NCBI RefSeq assembly: GCF_000002875.2
Contig: NC_009415.2
Span: forward strand, 692,001 to 756,000
DNA from: Leishmania infantum JPCM5
Lineage: Eukaryota; Euglenozoa; Kinetoplastea; Trypanosomatida; Trypanosomatidae
Direction of reading: 5' to 3'
Length of the DNA: 64,000 nucleotides
In this document: piece after piece, positions 1 to 11,813 of the stretch
Position numbering within the stretch: the stretch's first letter is position 1
Layout: each line of letters opens with the position of its first letter
Translations under genes and position numbers: made by a program
The notes under the pieces: generated by a model
The model's database searches: none
Seen by the model: only the letters and a program-made list of their open reading frames with translations
What the model was told of the DNA's origin: nothing

Positions 1-1974
1 AGAGGGGGTGGAAAGGGTTGCAATAGTGGCTTCGTTGGCGCGCTCCTTCACCTTCGGCAAGGACTGACATCGGCGCCAGGGAGGGGGGTATCGCTGCGCG
101 CCACACAAAACGAGAAACAAAAGGACATCCAAAACAGCAGCGTCCAGCCAGCGGTGAAGCAGGCCGATGCAGGCGAGCTGCCTCACCGCTGCACCCCGTT
201 CCTATCGCTCTTCTCCTCTACTACGTCTGAGAAGTGGCAAGTAGCACGGCGATGGAAGAGAAGAGGATGACATCCCTTCCCGCTCCCTCAACTCCGTTCC
301 AGAGGGGAGGAGAGGTGGTGCGTCACGCAGCGCAAATAGCGCTGCTGTTCTTCTTTGAATTTCTTTTCGCCCGCCTTCGTTGATGGGCCGCGCTCATCTC
401 CGCTCACTCGGGCACTCGCTGCTGAAGAAAACGCCGAAGCGAAGCGAAGAGAGAGGCGAGAGAGCGTGTGGTGAAGGAAGGCGTGCAATGAATGACGGAG
501 GACGGCGCCGAAGCAACAACACCGGGAAAAGCGAGGGTCGACCCCGAGGTGGAAAGGTGAGCGGCAAAGGCACGGAGAAGCAAGATAGACGAGAGCGTCG
601 CCACACACTCGCACACGAACACTAAGAGGAGCACACATAAAGACGACTCATTTTTCGTTCCGCAGACACGCACAGAGTCGCGGAACATATGCAAAGAACG
701 AGGCGCCCGTGCGCGGCGGTAGTGGAAAAGACAGAGGCGCATCACAGAGGCGTCGAAAAAGGAAATGTGCCTCGCACAATGCGGTGTGTTGTTGGGTGTC
801 TGTGTTACAGAGAATAAAAGCTGGCATCGCGTGCGGCTTTTTTGGCGCGCATGCAAACAGCACCAGCCGTGGCGTCGTCCGGTGAGCAAGCAGAAGCCCT
901 GTGACGAGGAAGCGTTTCATGCCGAGCCAGAGAGACCCAACGGAAAATCTGGCAGCGTTAAAGAGAGAGAATGAGTCAGATTCAGAGAGGACACAAAGAA
1001 AAGAGGAGAAGAGGGAGGGGAGCGGAAGAAGGAGAGAGAGCAGCGGCTATGGGTCGCCTTGACTACAGAACGCACATCAGAGGCGCAAGAGTACGAAACT
1101 AAGGAAGAAGATGTGGAGGTCACACAGAGAAAAGCGGAGAGACAAAGAGGGATTGAAAAAGCGGTATGAACAACGTAACATGGGAGCGGAAAAAAAAAGC
1201 TAAAAGAGAACACATCATCATGAGCAACCCAAGCTGCGAAGCAGCCTCTTCCAACAGCTTCGGCTGAGGTATTGGGTGTATGCGCTTGCACGTGTTCCTT
1301 CGCCGGCCATAACTCCCCCTTCCTACTCTTCTCTGCTCGTGTGGCATGCGAGATGATATGCAGAACAAGAGAGTGTTCAGAAGAAAAAAATGAGAAGCCC
1401 CCACGCACGAGGCCTTCTATTGTAGGCCGTGGAGTATGGTCAGTGCAGGGCGCCCCTGGAAATCAACGAAAACCGAGAAGTAGGCGACCGTGAGGGCGTG
1501 CACGCGGTTGTGTGATGGGACCACCGAGTATGTACAAAAAAAGCGGCATGAGCCATGTGCCTCGCATATTCAACTCAAGCAGCATGAGTGCGAGTACATC
1601 AACAGAAGTGTGGAGACGCAGATGGAGGAACACACGGACACACAAGCAGGCGTGCAGTCGCCTCCGTAACAAACAAGATGATAAACAGCGAAAAGGGAAA
1701 ATAATATGAAAGGATACCGCATCGCACCAACACGCTCATCTCCGGCGGCAGAGCGCATCAACCTTGCTTGCTTCCCTGTTGGCACACTATCATCAGCGCT
1801 GGCTCGAGGGAGCACCAAGCAGTATCCTCACCAATGTCAGAGCTCCAGAAGCCCGCAATGTGAGCTTACAAGCACTACCTAGGAAAAGGGAAAAGAAATT
1901 CGAAAACGAAGAAAAAACGAAAACGGAGACTCGCCGACGTCCAGTGCCGAGAGATAAGCGCTCCAGCGTAGCCC
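1..1974. other. Spacer, 3' flank of the degenerate gene at 2.0-3.3 kb
   Basis: No supportable gene is visible. The plus strand is purine-rich, so minus-strand RNA would be pyrimidine-rich, as in trypanosomatid UTRs. Open frames here are compositionally biased and overlap each other on both strands. It probably holds the 3' UTR of the upstream unit and intergenic sequence. Confidence 0.6.
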
Positions 1975-3310
1975 CTACCAGCAGCGAAAAAAAAAAGGAA
2001 AAAATGAAGGCTGTCCGTTCCAGTAAATGCAGCCGCTCATGCCAGGGAGCACGCCTCCCTGCAGAGCCATCCGTGGGCTCGCGGCAGATTCGTGGCACAT
2101 CCAGGATAAAACACTTTCGTCTCCACTACGCAGATGTTCGCGCTCATGAGCGCCTGTCATGGCGTGCCAATGCATTTGATCCAGTACGTGGAGAGAAGCT
2201 CCCAGGTAGAGTCTCATGAGCTGGCACGCGTGCAGCGTCCACACATCAGGGCACAAACTGCGGTTCACAAAGTAACCACCCGCGTCCACCAACAGCTGAC
2301 GGAAGGCACGCGGTCCATCCTCTGCCAAACCATATTCAATACGATCATACGCCAGCTGCTCAACGTAGCTCTCGCGCTCCAACACGCCCTTGGCCCCGCA
2401 GAGATGAAAAAAAAGGGCATCGAAGGAGCGGATCGCCGTCAGCCGCTCACGCCTAAGAGATGAACACGCCACCGTCGGATCAGCCGCCTCCGCCCGACCC
2501 AGCATGTCCAGGATGGGCGTCCCGCAGCACTGCAGCACCTGCTGCAGCGCGGGGGTCGCGCTCACAACGTGCCGAGCCTCCATCATCCACTCGGCAGGCG
2601 GCGTAGGCGACAACGTCGTTCAAGGCGCGTCGCACTTCACCGGAGGAGCCAAGCGCGCCGGCACAGCGTTAGTAGGATAAAGAGAGCGAGCTGCAGGACA
2701 GCACACGAAGTGGGCTCCGACAGGCGTCAGAGACGTTTCGAGAGAGCCGAGCTCTTTGTGCCTGTAGCGAGGAGAAGCGCCGCTACCAACAGAGCAGCTG
2801 AGGGGGGGAGGGCAACAACGACGTCGGCCAAGCCGTGAGCTTCATCTTCCTCGCCACCTCTTCCCCAGCGACGTGAGCTAGATTGATCGGGTCCCATGGC
2901 GGCAGCGGCGTTGATGCTCGGAGCCCTTGTGCCCTTGGTCTCTTCGGGCGATCAAGCGGCCCACAGCAAGGCCGTCAGCTGTGCACGGTCTTTCGGGGCC
3001 AGGCGCAGTGCTGAAGGCCCTTCACTGCCCCCTTCAGTCAACCAGCGCGCGGCCCGCAGTACTCCTCCAAGGCGTCTTTGAAGTACTCGGCGGCCCGCAT
3101 TAAGGCTGCGGCGCCCCAAGACGCAGCCACGAAGTCGCGTGTGCAGCACAGATCGAGCGACGCGAGCCTAGAGAAGCGGTTGTAAAGAGACCACACCGCT
3201 GTGCGTCTGAGACAGCGAAGGGACGGGTGTTGCAGGTGAAGGCAAAAACGTCGGTAGAAGAGACGCGTGCCGCTCTGCGAGCTTGTTGGAGTGGGAAGGG
3301 AGGCACCCAT
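1975..3310 (-). pseudogene. Degenerate protein-coding gene with frame shifts
   Basis: Minus-strand sequence here has protein-like composition, unlike the UTR sequence around it, but it is spread over several frames. A 203-codon frame runs from an ATG at 2586 to 1975 and contains well-mixed helical sequence such as ERESYVEQLAYDRIEYGL; its last residues (SFFPFFFRCW) read into a poly-T tract. Directly upstream, another frame reads GEVRRALNDVVAYAACR and seems to continue the same protein. Further up, 3038-3310 reads WGAAALMRAAEYFKDALEEY, and 2952-3149 continues in a third frame with ALRLAPKDRAQLTALLWAA before a stop. At least three shifts and several stops would be needed to join these pieces. 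I infer a decayed gene of unknown family. The alternative is that 1975-2586 is an intact short gene and the rest is 5' UTR. Confidence 0.5.
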
Positions 3311-6300
3311 TCGCCACGTCGCTGCGAATCAGAGCACGCAGAGAAGGCGCTTCAAGAGTGTCCTCCCTATGCGACGTTGTCGATAACAACGAGAGTTGTG
3401 GCATGCCGTATGGGGGACGCAAACAGAGTTCGTGCTTATCACTGGCTGCTTGCGTGCAGCACGCACAGCCATGTGCGAGCACGCCTCCCTATGAAGGCAC
3501 CGCAGCGATACGACCGGAGAAGGCGCAAGCAGGGGGGGGCGACTGCTCTCGGCCAAGCGTGTCTGTGAAGGGAGTGAAGACTACCCGTGATAGCAGGGGC
3601 GAAAGGAGTGCAGATAAAAGTGGGGGAGGGCTGCTTGCTGTAGTCGCGTATACTCCTCATGTCATCTCTCACTCGCCTCCCATAAGCCGTGCAAGAGGAG
3701 CCGACAACACGCGAATCAAGAAAAATAGGCAAAAAGAGAAGCGCGGTCGCGTGTAAGATCGCCTCGCTCGCCTCACCTTGGTCAAGTCTTTCGTGTTGGA
3801 GAGTGGGAGTGAAGGTGGGGAGGGAAGAGAAGCAAAACGCCGCCGAGGACCCGGTTTGGAGCGCATCGAAGGAATGGGCAGGCACGATTACGCGCGTGTG
3901 TGCTCGAGTTCGTGTACGCACTTTGTAGGAACAGTGGCGGAAGCCGTGTTGATGTGTAGATTTTCAGAAGGAAAGCACATAATAGAGCCGTGTGCTGAAC
4001 GACATCAAGGCCGAAGTGGAGCACGGTGGCACCGCCATGAAGCGGTGAAGAAGAGAGAGGAGTTTGCAAGCGAATGCAGTGGAGGCTTGTGTGCGTCAGC
4101 GAAGGGTAAAGGGAGTGCCACTGAGAGTGGCGCATCGTGCTCTCACGGGGATGGGCATCACCGTTCTTCACGCTAAGCTGTCCGCGCCGCACAGGTACAC
4201 ACGCGACGTGCGCAGCGCCCAGCATGTGAGAGAACGCATGGAATCGTGCTGCGAGGCCCATGCCTTCTTCTTGCACCTCCACATTCACGTGCTTGCAGTG
4301 CTCGTGCGCTGCAGTGTCCGCGCCTTGTACGGCAGGGAGGCAACAGCGAAAAGAAAGCTTGAATAATACAGCACTTCCAAAAGTGGAAAACAAGGCTACT
4401 TCTTATATTACACTCACACGTACGCTGATGGTCAGCCGCCTCCCCACGTCGCCTTTCGTTTTGCTCTCCCTCGCACTCATCCACACCGCTGCTGCGGTAG
4501 CAGGAGCAGCAGCAGCAGCATCAGCAGCAGCGGATGCCCCTTCGTTGCCCGCGACGGAGACAACCAGCCACGAGACCGTGATAAAGGTGCGCAGAGTAGC
4601 ACGTATCTTGCTACCTGCACGGAGCCGGTACAGAGCCGAAGGCACAGTAAGATAAAAAAGAAACGTAGTGTAGCCGTCGAGGCACTGGAACAAGCGTGTC
4701 AAGCACAAAGGCTGAAAAGGCGAGGCGCGCGACTGGTTGGGGACGGGTGAGCGCAAGAAAAACAGGCAAAAAAAAGAAGCATCGATTTTTCACCACTGCA
4801 TGTGCAATATACTCGGGTGTGCGTAGCTGAGTGCTGTGAGGTGAACTTCTTCTTCACCACAGAGCGCCGGTCTTGATACGCCTGCATGGTCACCGCGAGT
4901 GTCACATATTTGCCCTTGTTCGCGTCTGCCAGAGAATGCGAGGCCGTTGATGCACACGCGCGTGTATTAGACGCGTTAAAGCCAGAAAGGGCGAAACGAA
5001 GAAAAATGAATAAAACGACGATGTGTAAAGACGGGCGTTAGGAAGGAAAAGACATACGTTCAGTCGGTCACATGTACACGCGCATGCGTGGAGGTTCACG
5101 CTAACTTGTAAACATACAAAACAAGCCCCCTCCCCTCTCTCGCCCCACCCCAGCGATACATCCTACGCTGAGACCAACAAAGAATCGTATTCGGCGGTAT
5201 CGAACAAAAAAAAGGAAGGAGAGACAAAACGGCGAGAAGTCCGTAGCGGCCGCACGTGAAACAAGTAAGATCCAGACGACAGCTTGTCAAACTGCAGTAA
5301 AAAGGGGAGGGAAGAGCCCACCAACACCACCACTGCGAGAGTTCCCTTTTATGTGTTTGTTGGTGTTTCGCCCTCCACTCACCTGTGCATCACACACTTC
5401 GCCCCTGCGCTCAACTGCTGTGCAACGCTTACATGCCGTAACGGGCGAAGGCACACACACACACACCGAACAGGAAACAACCGAAAAGGGGGAGGGTGAA
5501 CAACAAGAAAAGAATGCGCCGCACGCGAGCAGAGTAACGCACTCAAACGCGGCACGCCAGCGCACCATCAACAGTCACAGCGAGACAACACAAAACAGAG
5601 CAACGTAACAAGAGCACGGAAAAGATGAAGATATAAATAAAACGAAAAAAAAAAACAATGAGACACAGAATGGGGAGGGAGTGTGAAGCGCAGCAAGAGG
5701 GCATGAGATGTCGCACACGCACTACGATATCGGCGACCTTCCCTGCCCCACATGGCCACACTTACCCGCCCACCCACGCCATCGACTGAGACGTATCCTA
5801 CGAAGCAACAACACCAACAGGCAAAGATAAGTCACCGGGCGTGGCAAGGAACAAGAACACGGGAGTGCGAAAACACGACAGCGCAGGGGGGGTGAAGAAG
5901 TATATACAGAAGCGAGCCAGCACACACAGCCGAGACAGCGAAGGCCAACAAAGGAAAAAGGGGGACAACGTTAGCCGTGAAGAGCGGGGTGCCTAACATG
6001 CGCCAGGCCCGCTACAAACTTTAGGTGCCTTAGTCTGACGAGGAAAAAAGACGTTTTCATTCGGACGAAAGGTGTGGCAAGGAAGGGATAGAAACACGAA
6101 GACGGGAGGGAAGGAAGCACAAGAAGCACACCATGGAGCGGTATCGCCCGGAGCTGCGTAAACAACAGCAAAGATTGGAGAGAAGGGAGAGGAGGGAGAG
6201 GCTGCGACGGTGCTATTCTTCTCCCGTGGAGGACGCTGACTCACCTCCTTCCTCAGCACGCCTGCGTGCCGAATACTGCGCGGAGTTCCCTCGCTATCCT

Positions 6301-6643
6301 ACTCTCGCGTTAAACATGATGTGCAGATGAAAACGGCAGCGTGCGTGCTGCGCCTCGATAGAAAAGGAAGAGAGACGCGGAATGGCTGAGGGAAGACGGC
6401 GGAGGGAGGGACCCCCTCTAACAGGACAACCATCAGAGGGGCTTACACCGATAGAGAGAGACTTGCAGGGGAGAAGGCGGGGTGAGGAAATACAGCAAAC
6501 CTTGCAGCGTGGCTGGAAGAAGAGAGAAGCCGGCCGACACGCCAGAGCCGCCAACGCATAGGCAAGCACACAAACGGCGCCTCCCTCTCTTTGTGAGCCG
6601 CGCGCATGCCCATTTGATGAAGACATCGCACGCACGTCCATTA
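3311..6643. other. Spacer, probable 3' UTR of the gene ending at 6644
   Basis: No supportable gene. The region has purine-rich plus strand, short CA runs near 5450, and a Ser/Ala/Pro-coding GCAGCA run near 4500-4535. A 203-codon minus-strand open frame at 3782-4393 has a His/Ser/Leu/Cys bias and no recognisable motif, so I read it as UTR. Confidence 0.6.
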
Positions 6644-9600
6644 TCACCGCCAGTCCCACTCGTAGCTGCCACCCTCCACGTAGCGCTTGATCGGCTTTGA
6701 AGCAGAGGTGCCAGCGGTGCCAGTGATACCGCCGAACGGCACCGCTGGCGAGACCCCCTTCGCAGCTGGCGCGCCCGTCTGCGGCATCTGTGTTCGCGAG
6801 GAGGAGCGGGAGTGTCGGGCCACCGCTGGGCCGTTGCCTGCAGTAAGCGTTGGCGTGCTAGGAGTGGCGGAAGGGCTAGTACTAGTCACCGGGCATAGCA
6901 GCGGTGTTGTGACAGCGGGCATGCGCCGCTGCGGCGGCCACACAGCTACGTCGACGGTAACTACATTTGGGAAGCCAGCGGACGCTCCAATCGAGGTCGG
7001 CGTCATCCCGCGCGAGCCGTGCACTGGCGTCGATGGGTAGCTGCCACCGCTGTGATTTATTCCGGCAGCGCCGGGCGTTGGCACTCCGCCCAGGACTGGC
7101 GGGCGCGACGGCCCTGCAGCGGCGCCAGTCCGGTTCGCTGCGCTGGAGCCGCGACGCGTGGCCTGCACGTTCTGCACACCGTAGGCATAGCTGTATATTG
7201 CCTGCATCCACTTTCGCGCAGTGCTCATGGCCTCCGACGAAGCTGACGACACGACTGGTGTGGCAAGGTACGCAGCCGTTGGGGCTGCCGACGTGTTGCC
7301 TGCGCCAGTCTGTGAAGAGGCTTGCCCGCCGTGCTCCCCGGCTCCGCTTCTTGCCACCGCACTACCACTGGCACTGCTAGTGTCGGTGCTGCCCTTCTGC
7401 GCCGTTGCGCGTGACGCTGGCAGCAGTGAGAACAAGGCGCTGGCAATCGTCTTGGGCACCGGCACGCTCGCCGGCTTGCTTGCGCTGGCAGCGGTCGTCG
7501 AGGCAGACAAGATCGGTGGCGGCCGTGCCATCGGGGACGCGTAAGGAGCGGTCGCTACGGCTGCGGTGGATGGCGGGGGGTTAGCGTTATTTTGGGACCC
7601 CGGCATGGAGGCACCGAGTGAGCCGCCAGAGGCCGCCTGCTTCTTCTTGTTCGGGTTCGCAAAGTTCGGCACCGTTCCGTGGTAGTACGTAGTGCCATCC
7701 CGCTCAAACCGATAGACGTAGAAGTTTCCAATGTGCTCGTGGACGTGCACCATGTTCGGGCACGACTCCAGCACTGCCAGCTCCTCTGCACTCGCGCGCG
7801 GGGGTGGGTAGCAGACATCTCCATCGCCGCTGTGCAGAGTCTCGAGCTCTTCACGGTCGCACACCCGCGTCACCCAAGCCGGGTCGTCGGAGTCCGCCTC
7901 GCGCGCCTGCTTGCAGTATGGTCGCATCGCCGCCAGCACGACACCCTCGAGGGGAATCGAGTGGTCTGCGAACCACACAAGACGGCCTGGATCGAAGCGC
8001 AAAATGTCGCCCTCGTTGAAGCCCGGCAGGACATCGCTGCCCATGACGTAGACGTCTTTTGGGTGAATCGTCACCACGTGGCCCGGCTCTGGAACCGGCG
8101 GCGGATGCGCCTGATCCACCAGCCCGCGGTACCGCCAGTACCCGCTCTCCTCACTCGGCAGCTGCGTCACGCGCTCCTGCATCACCTCCGGACGCTCCGC
8201 GAGGGACCAGCACAGACGCTGCGCCAGATCCTTCGAGATGCGGCCGTGGATCATCTGGTCCGCTGTGATCCACATCTCCATCTCGTCCGTGACGCCCTGG
8301 CCCACGCTGCGGTCAACAGCAGACAAGCCGCCGGAGCTGTGGTTACCCATCATAGTGCCCGGGCCGCGAGCCGTCATGCCGTCCATGTGGTAGCTCGACA
8401 AGGGCCCGCTGAAACTGCTGTTGCGGCTCAGGCCGGCCGTTGGGGTGCCACCCTTGAGCACACCGAGGTAGCCCCAGCGCCACTTCATTTCGTACAGGAA
8501 CGATAGAATCGGAATGTTGGTGAGAAGGCTCGAGAAGCTGAACGTCTCCATCGGCGGCAGGAATGGCCGCGGTGCCCCCTGTGCGACGGCCGACAGCGTC
8601 GGAAGCGTGGCAGGCGAAGCAGAGGAGCCGCCGCCGGCGGCAGCACCGTACATCGGCGGCGGTGCATCCGCTGCAGGCACGGGAACAGCACTGTTGACTC
8701 CGCTGTCGTAGGGAGGCAGAGGCGGTGCCGAGGCTGCGGCCGGGCTCTGATAGGCGATCGGGCCCTCCATTCGCAGGCTGGGCTGCCGCTCGATCAGCCC
8801 TGCCTGTATCATCTGGTAGTAGTAGGTGCTAGCGGCAATGTACGTCACGCGGCCAAGATTCTGCTCGCCGGCAGATTTTGTGAGGAACACCATGGCCGCT
8901 AGCGGGGCGGCCACCGGAGGCGGCAGCGTCATGACATCCTCGGACGTGCCGATGCGGGCGAGATAGCTGCCACCTTTCATACCGACCCCACGCGTCCTCA
9001 GAAGCGTTCCACTGCTCGTCATCGGCGACGTCGCCTTCATGCCACCACTGCTCGCCTGACTACTGGTGAAGGAGTACGGGTCATTGTGATACGTGCCCCC
9101 TGCTGTCAGCGAGGGCGACTGCCTGGAACCTGGGGTGAGCAGGCTGGTTGTCTGGTTCGCCATGGCCGAGGCCTGCGTCGACACCCGCTGTGCGTCTTCC
9201 ACGTCCTCCTGCATGGAAGCGAAGCCGAAGCAGCCGACAATGTTGATGATGGAGCCGAACATGTATACGCCGCTCTCTAGCGCCGCCTGCATGTTGTTCA
9301 TGGCCGTGGACGCACTACTCCCGCAGTAGGATGGCGACGGCGGGGAAGCAGAGGACACAGGAGTTGCCGTTCGCGCTGCAGCACCACCAGGAACGGCATT
9401 GTGCAGGTTGAGCACCTTGCTAATGTCTGACCGGAACGCCACGGCGCATAAGACGGGCAGCACCTTCCGCTGCTTCTTGCCATCGGGCCCCATGGTGGTG
9501 TGCGGGTGAGCGAGCGCCCACTCGTAGGCTTGCCGCATCTCTGCGTCTGTGTCGAAGAGCATCTCCTCCACGTGCTCGATGACGCCGCGGTATAGGGCTT

Positions 9601-10090
9601 CACGTGAGGGGTACGAGTCATCCTCGTTGTCATCGTCGTCCCCCTCACTGCTGCTGTGGCCTCGTTCCGGCATTAGCCCGGCAGCCTGCAGATCGGCGTC
9701 TACGCCACTCTCCGGGGCCGACTCGGCAGCAGCAGCGACGGCACGTGCTTCGCGCTCCTGCTGACGACGACGGCGCCGCTGAGCGCGCGTCTCATCTCCG
9801 GGTAATCGGTAGGAGCTCGCGTAGTTGGGAATACGGCTAAGGTCTCCCGGATTGCCGGGCCGTCGGAAATAGTAGTTCACCGCAGCATCGCAGCGCGCCT
9901 TGTGGAACTGCACAAACAGCGGACAGTCGGGGCTTGGGAAGTACTCCTTTGTGAGAGGGATGAGGATGATGTCTTGGCGCTTGCTGCTGCCACCCCCACC
10001 TCCGCTGCCACTGCCGGCGGCCGTCGAGTTTGCTTGACTCACATTGAAGAAGCCTCGCCGGATCGTCTCACGGCTTGGTGCAACGCCCAT
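6644..10090 (-). CDS. Myristoylation-motif family protein, paralogue 1 (1148 aa)
   Basis: I do not recognise this family and assign no function. The frame is open up to 10501, but I chose the ATG at 10090. It gives MGVAPSRE, with Gly2 and Ser6 as in an N-myristoylation site, and matches the starts of the two paralogues at 12.7-17.8 and 28.8-31.6 kb. Shared blocks, in order: DIILIPLTKEYFPSPDCPLF (about residues 40-59) followed by PGDLSRIP; a basic then acidic linker (about 95-165); VLPVLCAVAF; a hydrophobic stretch with INIVGCFGF (about 268-292); FLTKSAGEQ (about 400); TNIPILSFLYEMK (about 523); DPAWV (about 740); and YYHGTVPNFANPNKKK (about 800). The last third is rich in Ala, Ser, Thr and Pro and ends SYEWDWR, like paralogue 2. 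By inference it is an acylated, membrane-associated protein with a disordered tail. Confidence 0.88.
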   Translation of the reverse strand: MGVAPSRETIRRGFFNVSQANSTAAGSGSGGGGGSSKRQDIILIPLTKEYFPSPDCPLFVQFHKARCDAAVNYYFRRPGNPGDLSRIPNYASSYRLPGDETRAQRRRRRQQEREARAVAAAAESAPESGVDADLQAAGLMPERGHSSSEGDDDDNEDDSYPSREALYRGVIEHVEEMLFDTDAEMRQAYEWALAHPHTTMGPDGKKQRKVLPVLCAVAFRSDISKVLNLHNAVPGGAAARTATPVSSASPPSPSYCGSSASTAMNNMQAALESGVYMFGSIINIVGCFGFASMQEDVEDAQRVSTQASAMANQTTSLLTPGSRQSPSLTAGGTYHNDPYSFTSSQASSGGMKATSPMTSSGTLLRTRGVGMKGGSYLARIGTSEDVMTLPPPVAAPLAAMVFLTKSAGEQNLGRVTYIAASTYYYQMIQAGLIERQPSLRMEGPIAYQSPAAASAPPLPPYDSGVNSAVPVPAADAPPPMYGAAAGGGSSASPATLPTLSAVAQGAPRPFLPPMETFSFSSLLTNIPILSFLYEMKWRWGYLGVLKGGTPTAGLSRNSSFSGPLSSYHMDGMTARGPGTMMGNHSSGGLSAVDRSVGQGVTDEMEMWITADQMIHGRISKDLAQRLCWSLAERPEVMQERVTQLPSEESGYWRYRGLVDQAHPPPVPEPGHVVTIHPKDVYVMGSDVLPGFNEGDILRFDPGRLVWFADHSIPLEGVVLAAMRPYCKQAREADSDDPAWVTRVCDREELETLHSGDGDVCYPPPRASAEELAVLESCPNMVHVHEHIGNFYVYRFERDGTTYYHGTVPNFANPNKKKQAASGGSLGASMPGSQNNANPPPSTAAVATAPYASPMARPPPILSASTTAASASKPASVPVPKTIASALFSLLPASRATAQKGSTDTSSASGSAVARSGAGEHGGQASSQTGAGNTSAAPTAAYLATPVVSSASSEAMSTARKWMQAIYSYAYGVQNVQATRRGSSAANRTGAAAGPSRPPVLGGVPTPGAAGINHSGGSYPSTPVHGSRGMTPTSIGASAGFPNVVTVDVAVWPPQRRMPAVTTPLLCPVTSTSPSATPSTPTLTAGNGPAVARHSRSSSRTQMPQTGAPAAKGVSPAVPFGGITGTAGTSASKPIKRYVEGGSYEWDWR

Positions 10091-10163
10091 GGTCTGCGTA
10101 TCGCTGAAGGTGAGCGGTATGCCTCTGTGTGGGGTGCCGCTGCCAGCAAACGTGCTCTGCCCT

Positions 10164-10195
10164 CTCGTGAAAAAAGAGGAGGGGCAGCAGAACTG
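10164..10195 (-). promoter_or_regulatory. Candidate trans-splice acceptor for the gene starting at 10090
   Basis: Read on the minus strand, a pyrimidine tract (about 10170-10195) is followed by CACGAG, giving an AG about 75 nt before the ATG at 10090. A second, longer tract lies near 10550-10600; its first downstream AG also falls well before 10090. Both are consistent with translation from the MGVAPS start. Confidence 0.5.
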
Positions 10196-10943
10196 CACGC
10201 GGAGGTCGCGCCTGATGTCTGACTGCCCGTCGTCCGATTCCCGTACACCGCTTCGTAGGATTTCTCTCGAGCACGAAACTAGTTCCGCCAGACGCCCTCG
10301 ATTCTGCTCGTCTATTCTTCGTCGGTTGGCGTTGATTTTTAATCGATTTCCGAGTTTTCTTCTTTCTTGTTCTTCAATCCATGTTCGTGCACGAAGCGCC
10401 TGCTCCTGCGCAGCCCCGACAGCAGTTGGTGGGTGTGTATGCGAGCGAGTCGGCATGGATGTGCGCACGGCCATCATGGATGGGCAAGGGGGCACCGTCA
10501 TGCCCCGGCAGGGCAGTAGAGTGCGGAGAGCGGACGCACCACAAGGGCGAAGGCGAAGAGAGAGGTAGACGAGAGAAGGCAGATGAGTTGAAGAAGCGCT
10601 GCGAATGGAGGAAAAGGGGGGAAAGATACACGAGGGCCGTGTCGCTTTTTGTTTCGAAGACCCAGCACTGGCGCTGAAGGGTCAGCGAAAGTTTCAGCAG
10701 GAGCACACTCCGTCCCGTCACTTTCTCTCCGGGCACGCATTGCATGAAAGGGCGCCGCAGTCCTTTGCCAGCTGATCCCCCTCCCCAGCGGCGTCGTCAG
10801 ACAGAGCAGCAGAAGCAGCGGAGAGGGGAGAGCTCCAGACAGTAGGCGCGCACGCGTCAGAGGTGAAGGGCTAAGGAGGTCGAGAGAGCGAGAAACTCGC
10901 ACGAGTATCAGTGCGGCGCTGAGTCACTCTAAGCAAGTGTTAG

Positions 10944-10960
10944 CCCCCCCCAAAGGGGGG
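10944..10960. other. Short G/C inverted repeat
   Basis: Eight C are followed by AAA and six G, so a 6-bp G-C stem with a short loop can form. It lies 5' of the gene starting at 10090 on the minus strand, probably outside its mRNA. No function can be assigned. Confidence 0.4.
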
Positions 10961-11255
10961 TTCGCAGTTTTCTTTGCAGCGCCGTCCTGCTGAAGCGCAG
11001 CACGCACCCAAAGAAAAAAGGAGACCGAGAAGAACCAAGCAGCCTTTTAGATGCATGCATCACGTCAATGGCAGACGGTACGTCCTAGACGACGAGGATT
11101 CAGCCATGGTGCCGTGGAGGTAGTCGAGCTGTGGTTGCATGCAAATACGTCTTGGAGTGTTTGCTGCAGAATTGCCCCATAAAAAAAAAAAGATTTGTGG
11201 CGTGTCTTTTGGGTGTTTGTCACGGTGGCAAGTCCGAAGGGCCCCTATCCGGTTT

Positions 11256-11813
11256 TTTGATCAGCGTGCCCACTTCTCTGCCGCAGCGCATCAGCCATAC
11301 ACTACTCCACTCGGCCTGCCACAGGGCCCCATCGCCTCGTGCGAAGCAGCCGTCGACACAGTCATCTGAGAGCAGGGCCCCTGCCTCACACTCTGCCCGC
11401 CCCTGCTTCACAGGGCACCTCACAGCCGCGCACATCGTGTCGGTCGCCACCTGGTTCATCCCCCTCCCGGTGACTCAGGCTCCCCGCACCGGGAGGCAGT
11501 GCGAGGGCCGGGCGGGATACATTCGAGTCACGCCGACACCCTCCCCATCACACGGGTGGTACACGCGTGCCCACTGTCGGGGATCTCTCACACGCAACGC
11601 CATCCGCGGCCTCACCGCCGGCATCAGCAGCGATACATTGCTACGAGCTCCCTACGTAGGTAGGTGCCTGACCCTGCTACGGCCAGAAGCGGTGCGGCAT
11701 CGGCAGGGGATAGGGGGGCGGCTCGGCTTCCCCACACAAACACACAGAGTGGGGGTGCACTGGACCCTGAGATGCCACGCACTGAGAGGGGTGCGTCCCC
11801 CTCCGGCCTCAGG
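11256..11813 (-). mobile_element. SIDER2-type short retroposon, copy A
   Basis: This 558-nt block is repeated at 26674-27231 with the same orientation, no gaps and a single difference (C at 11808, T at 27226). Size and features fit Leishmania SIDER2 elements, which are short degenerate relatives of ingi/L1Tc retroposons. On the minus strand the 5' end (near 11813) carries a GC-rich segment with GTGGC and CAGGGTCCAGT, resembling the conserved ingi/L1Tc 5' signature. The 3' end finishes in TGATCAAAAAA, a short A tail. It sits about 0.93 kb downstream of the stop of the gene ending at 12744, hence in its probable 3' UTR, sense to the transcript. SIDER2 elements are known to destabilise mRNAs in Leishmania; whether this copy does so is inference. 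Plus-strand open frames through it are antisense readings, not genes. Confidence 0.85.

Noticed and set aside
3782..4393. 203-codon minus-strand frame
   Set aside because: Biased composition, no recognisable motif, and position within the expected 3' UTR of the gene ending at 6644.
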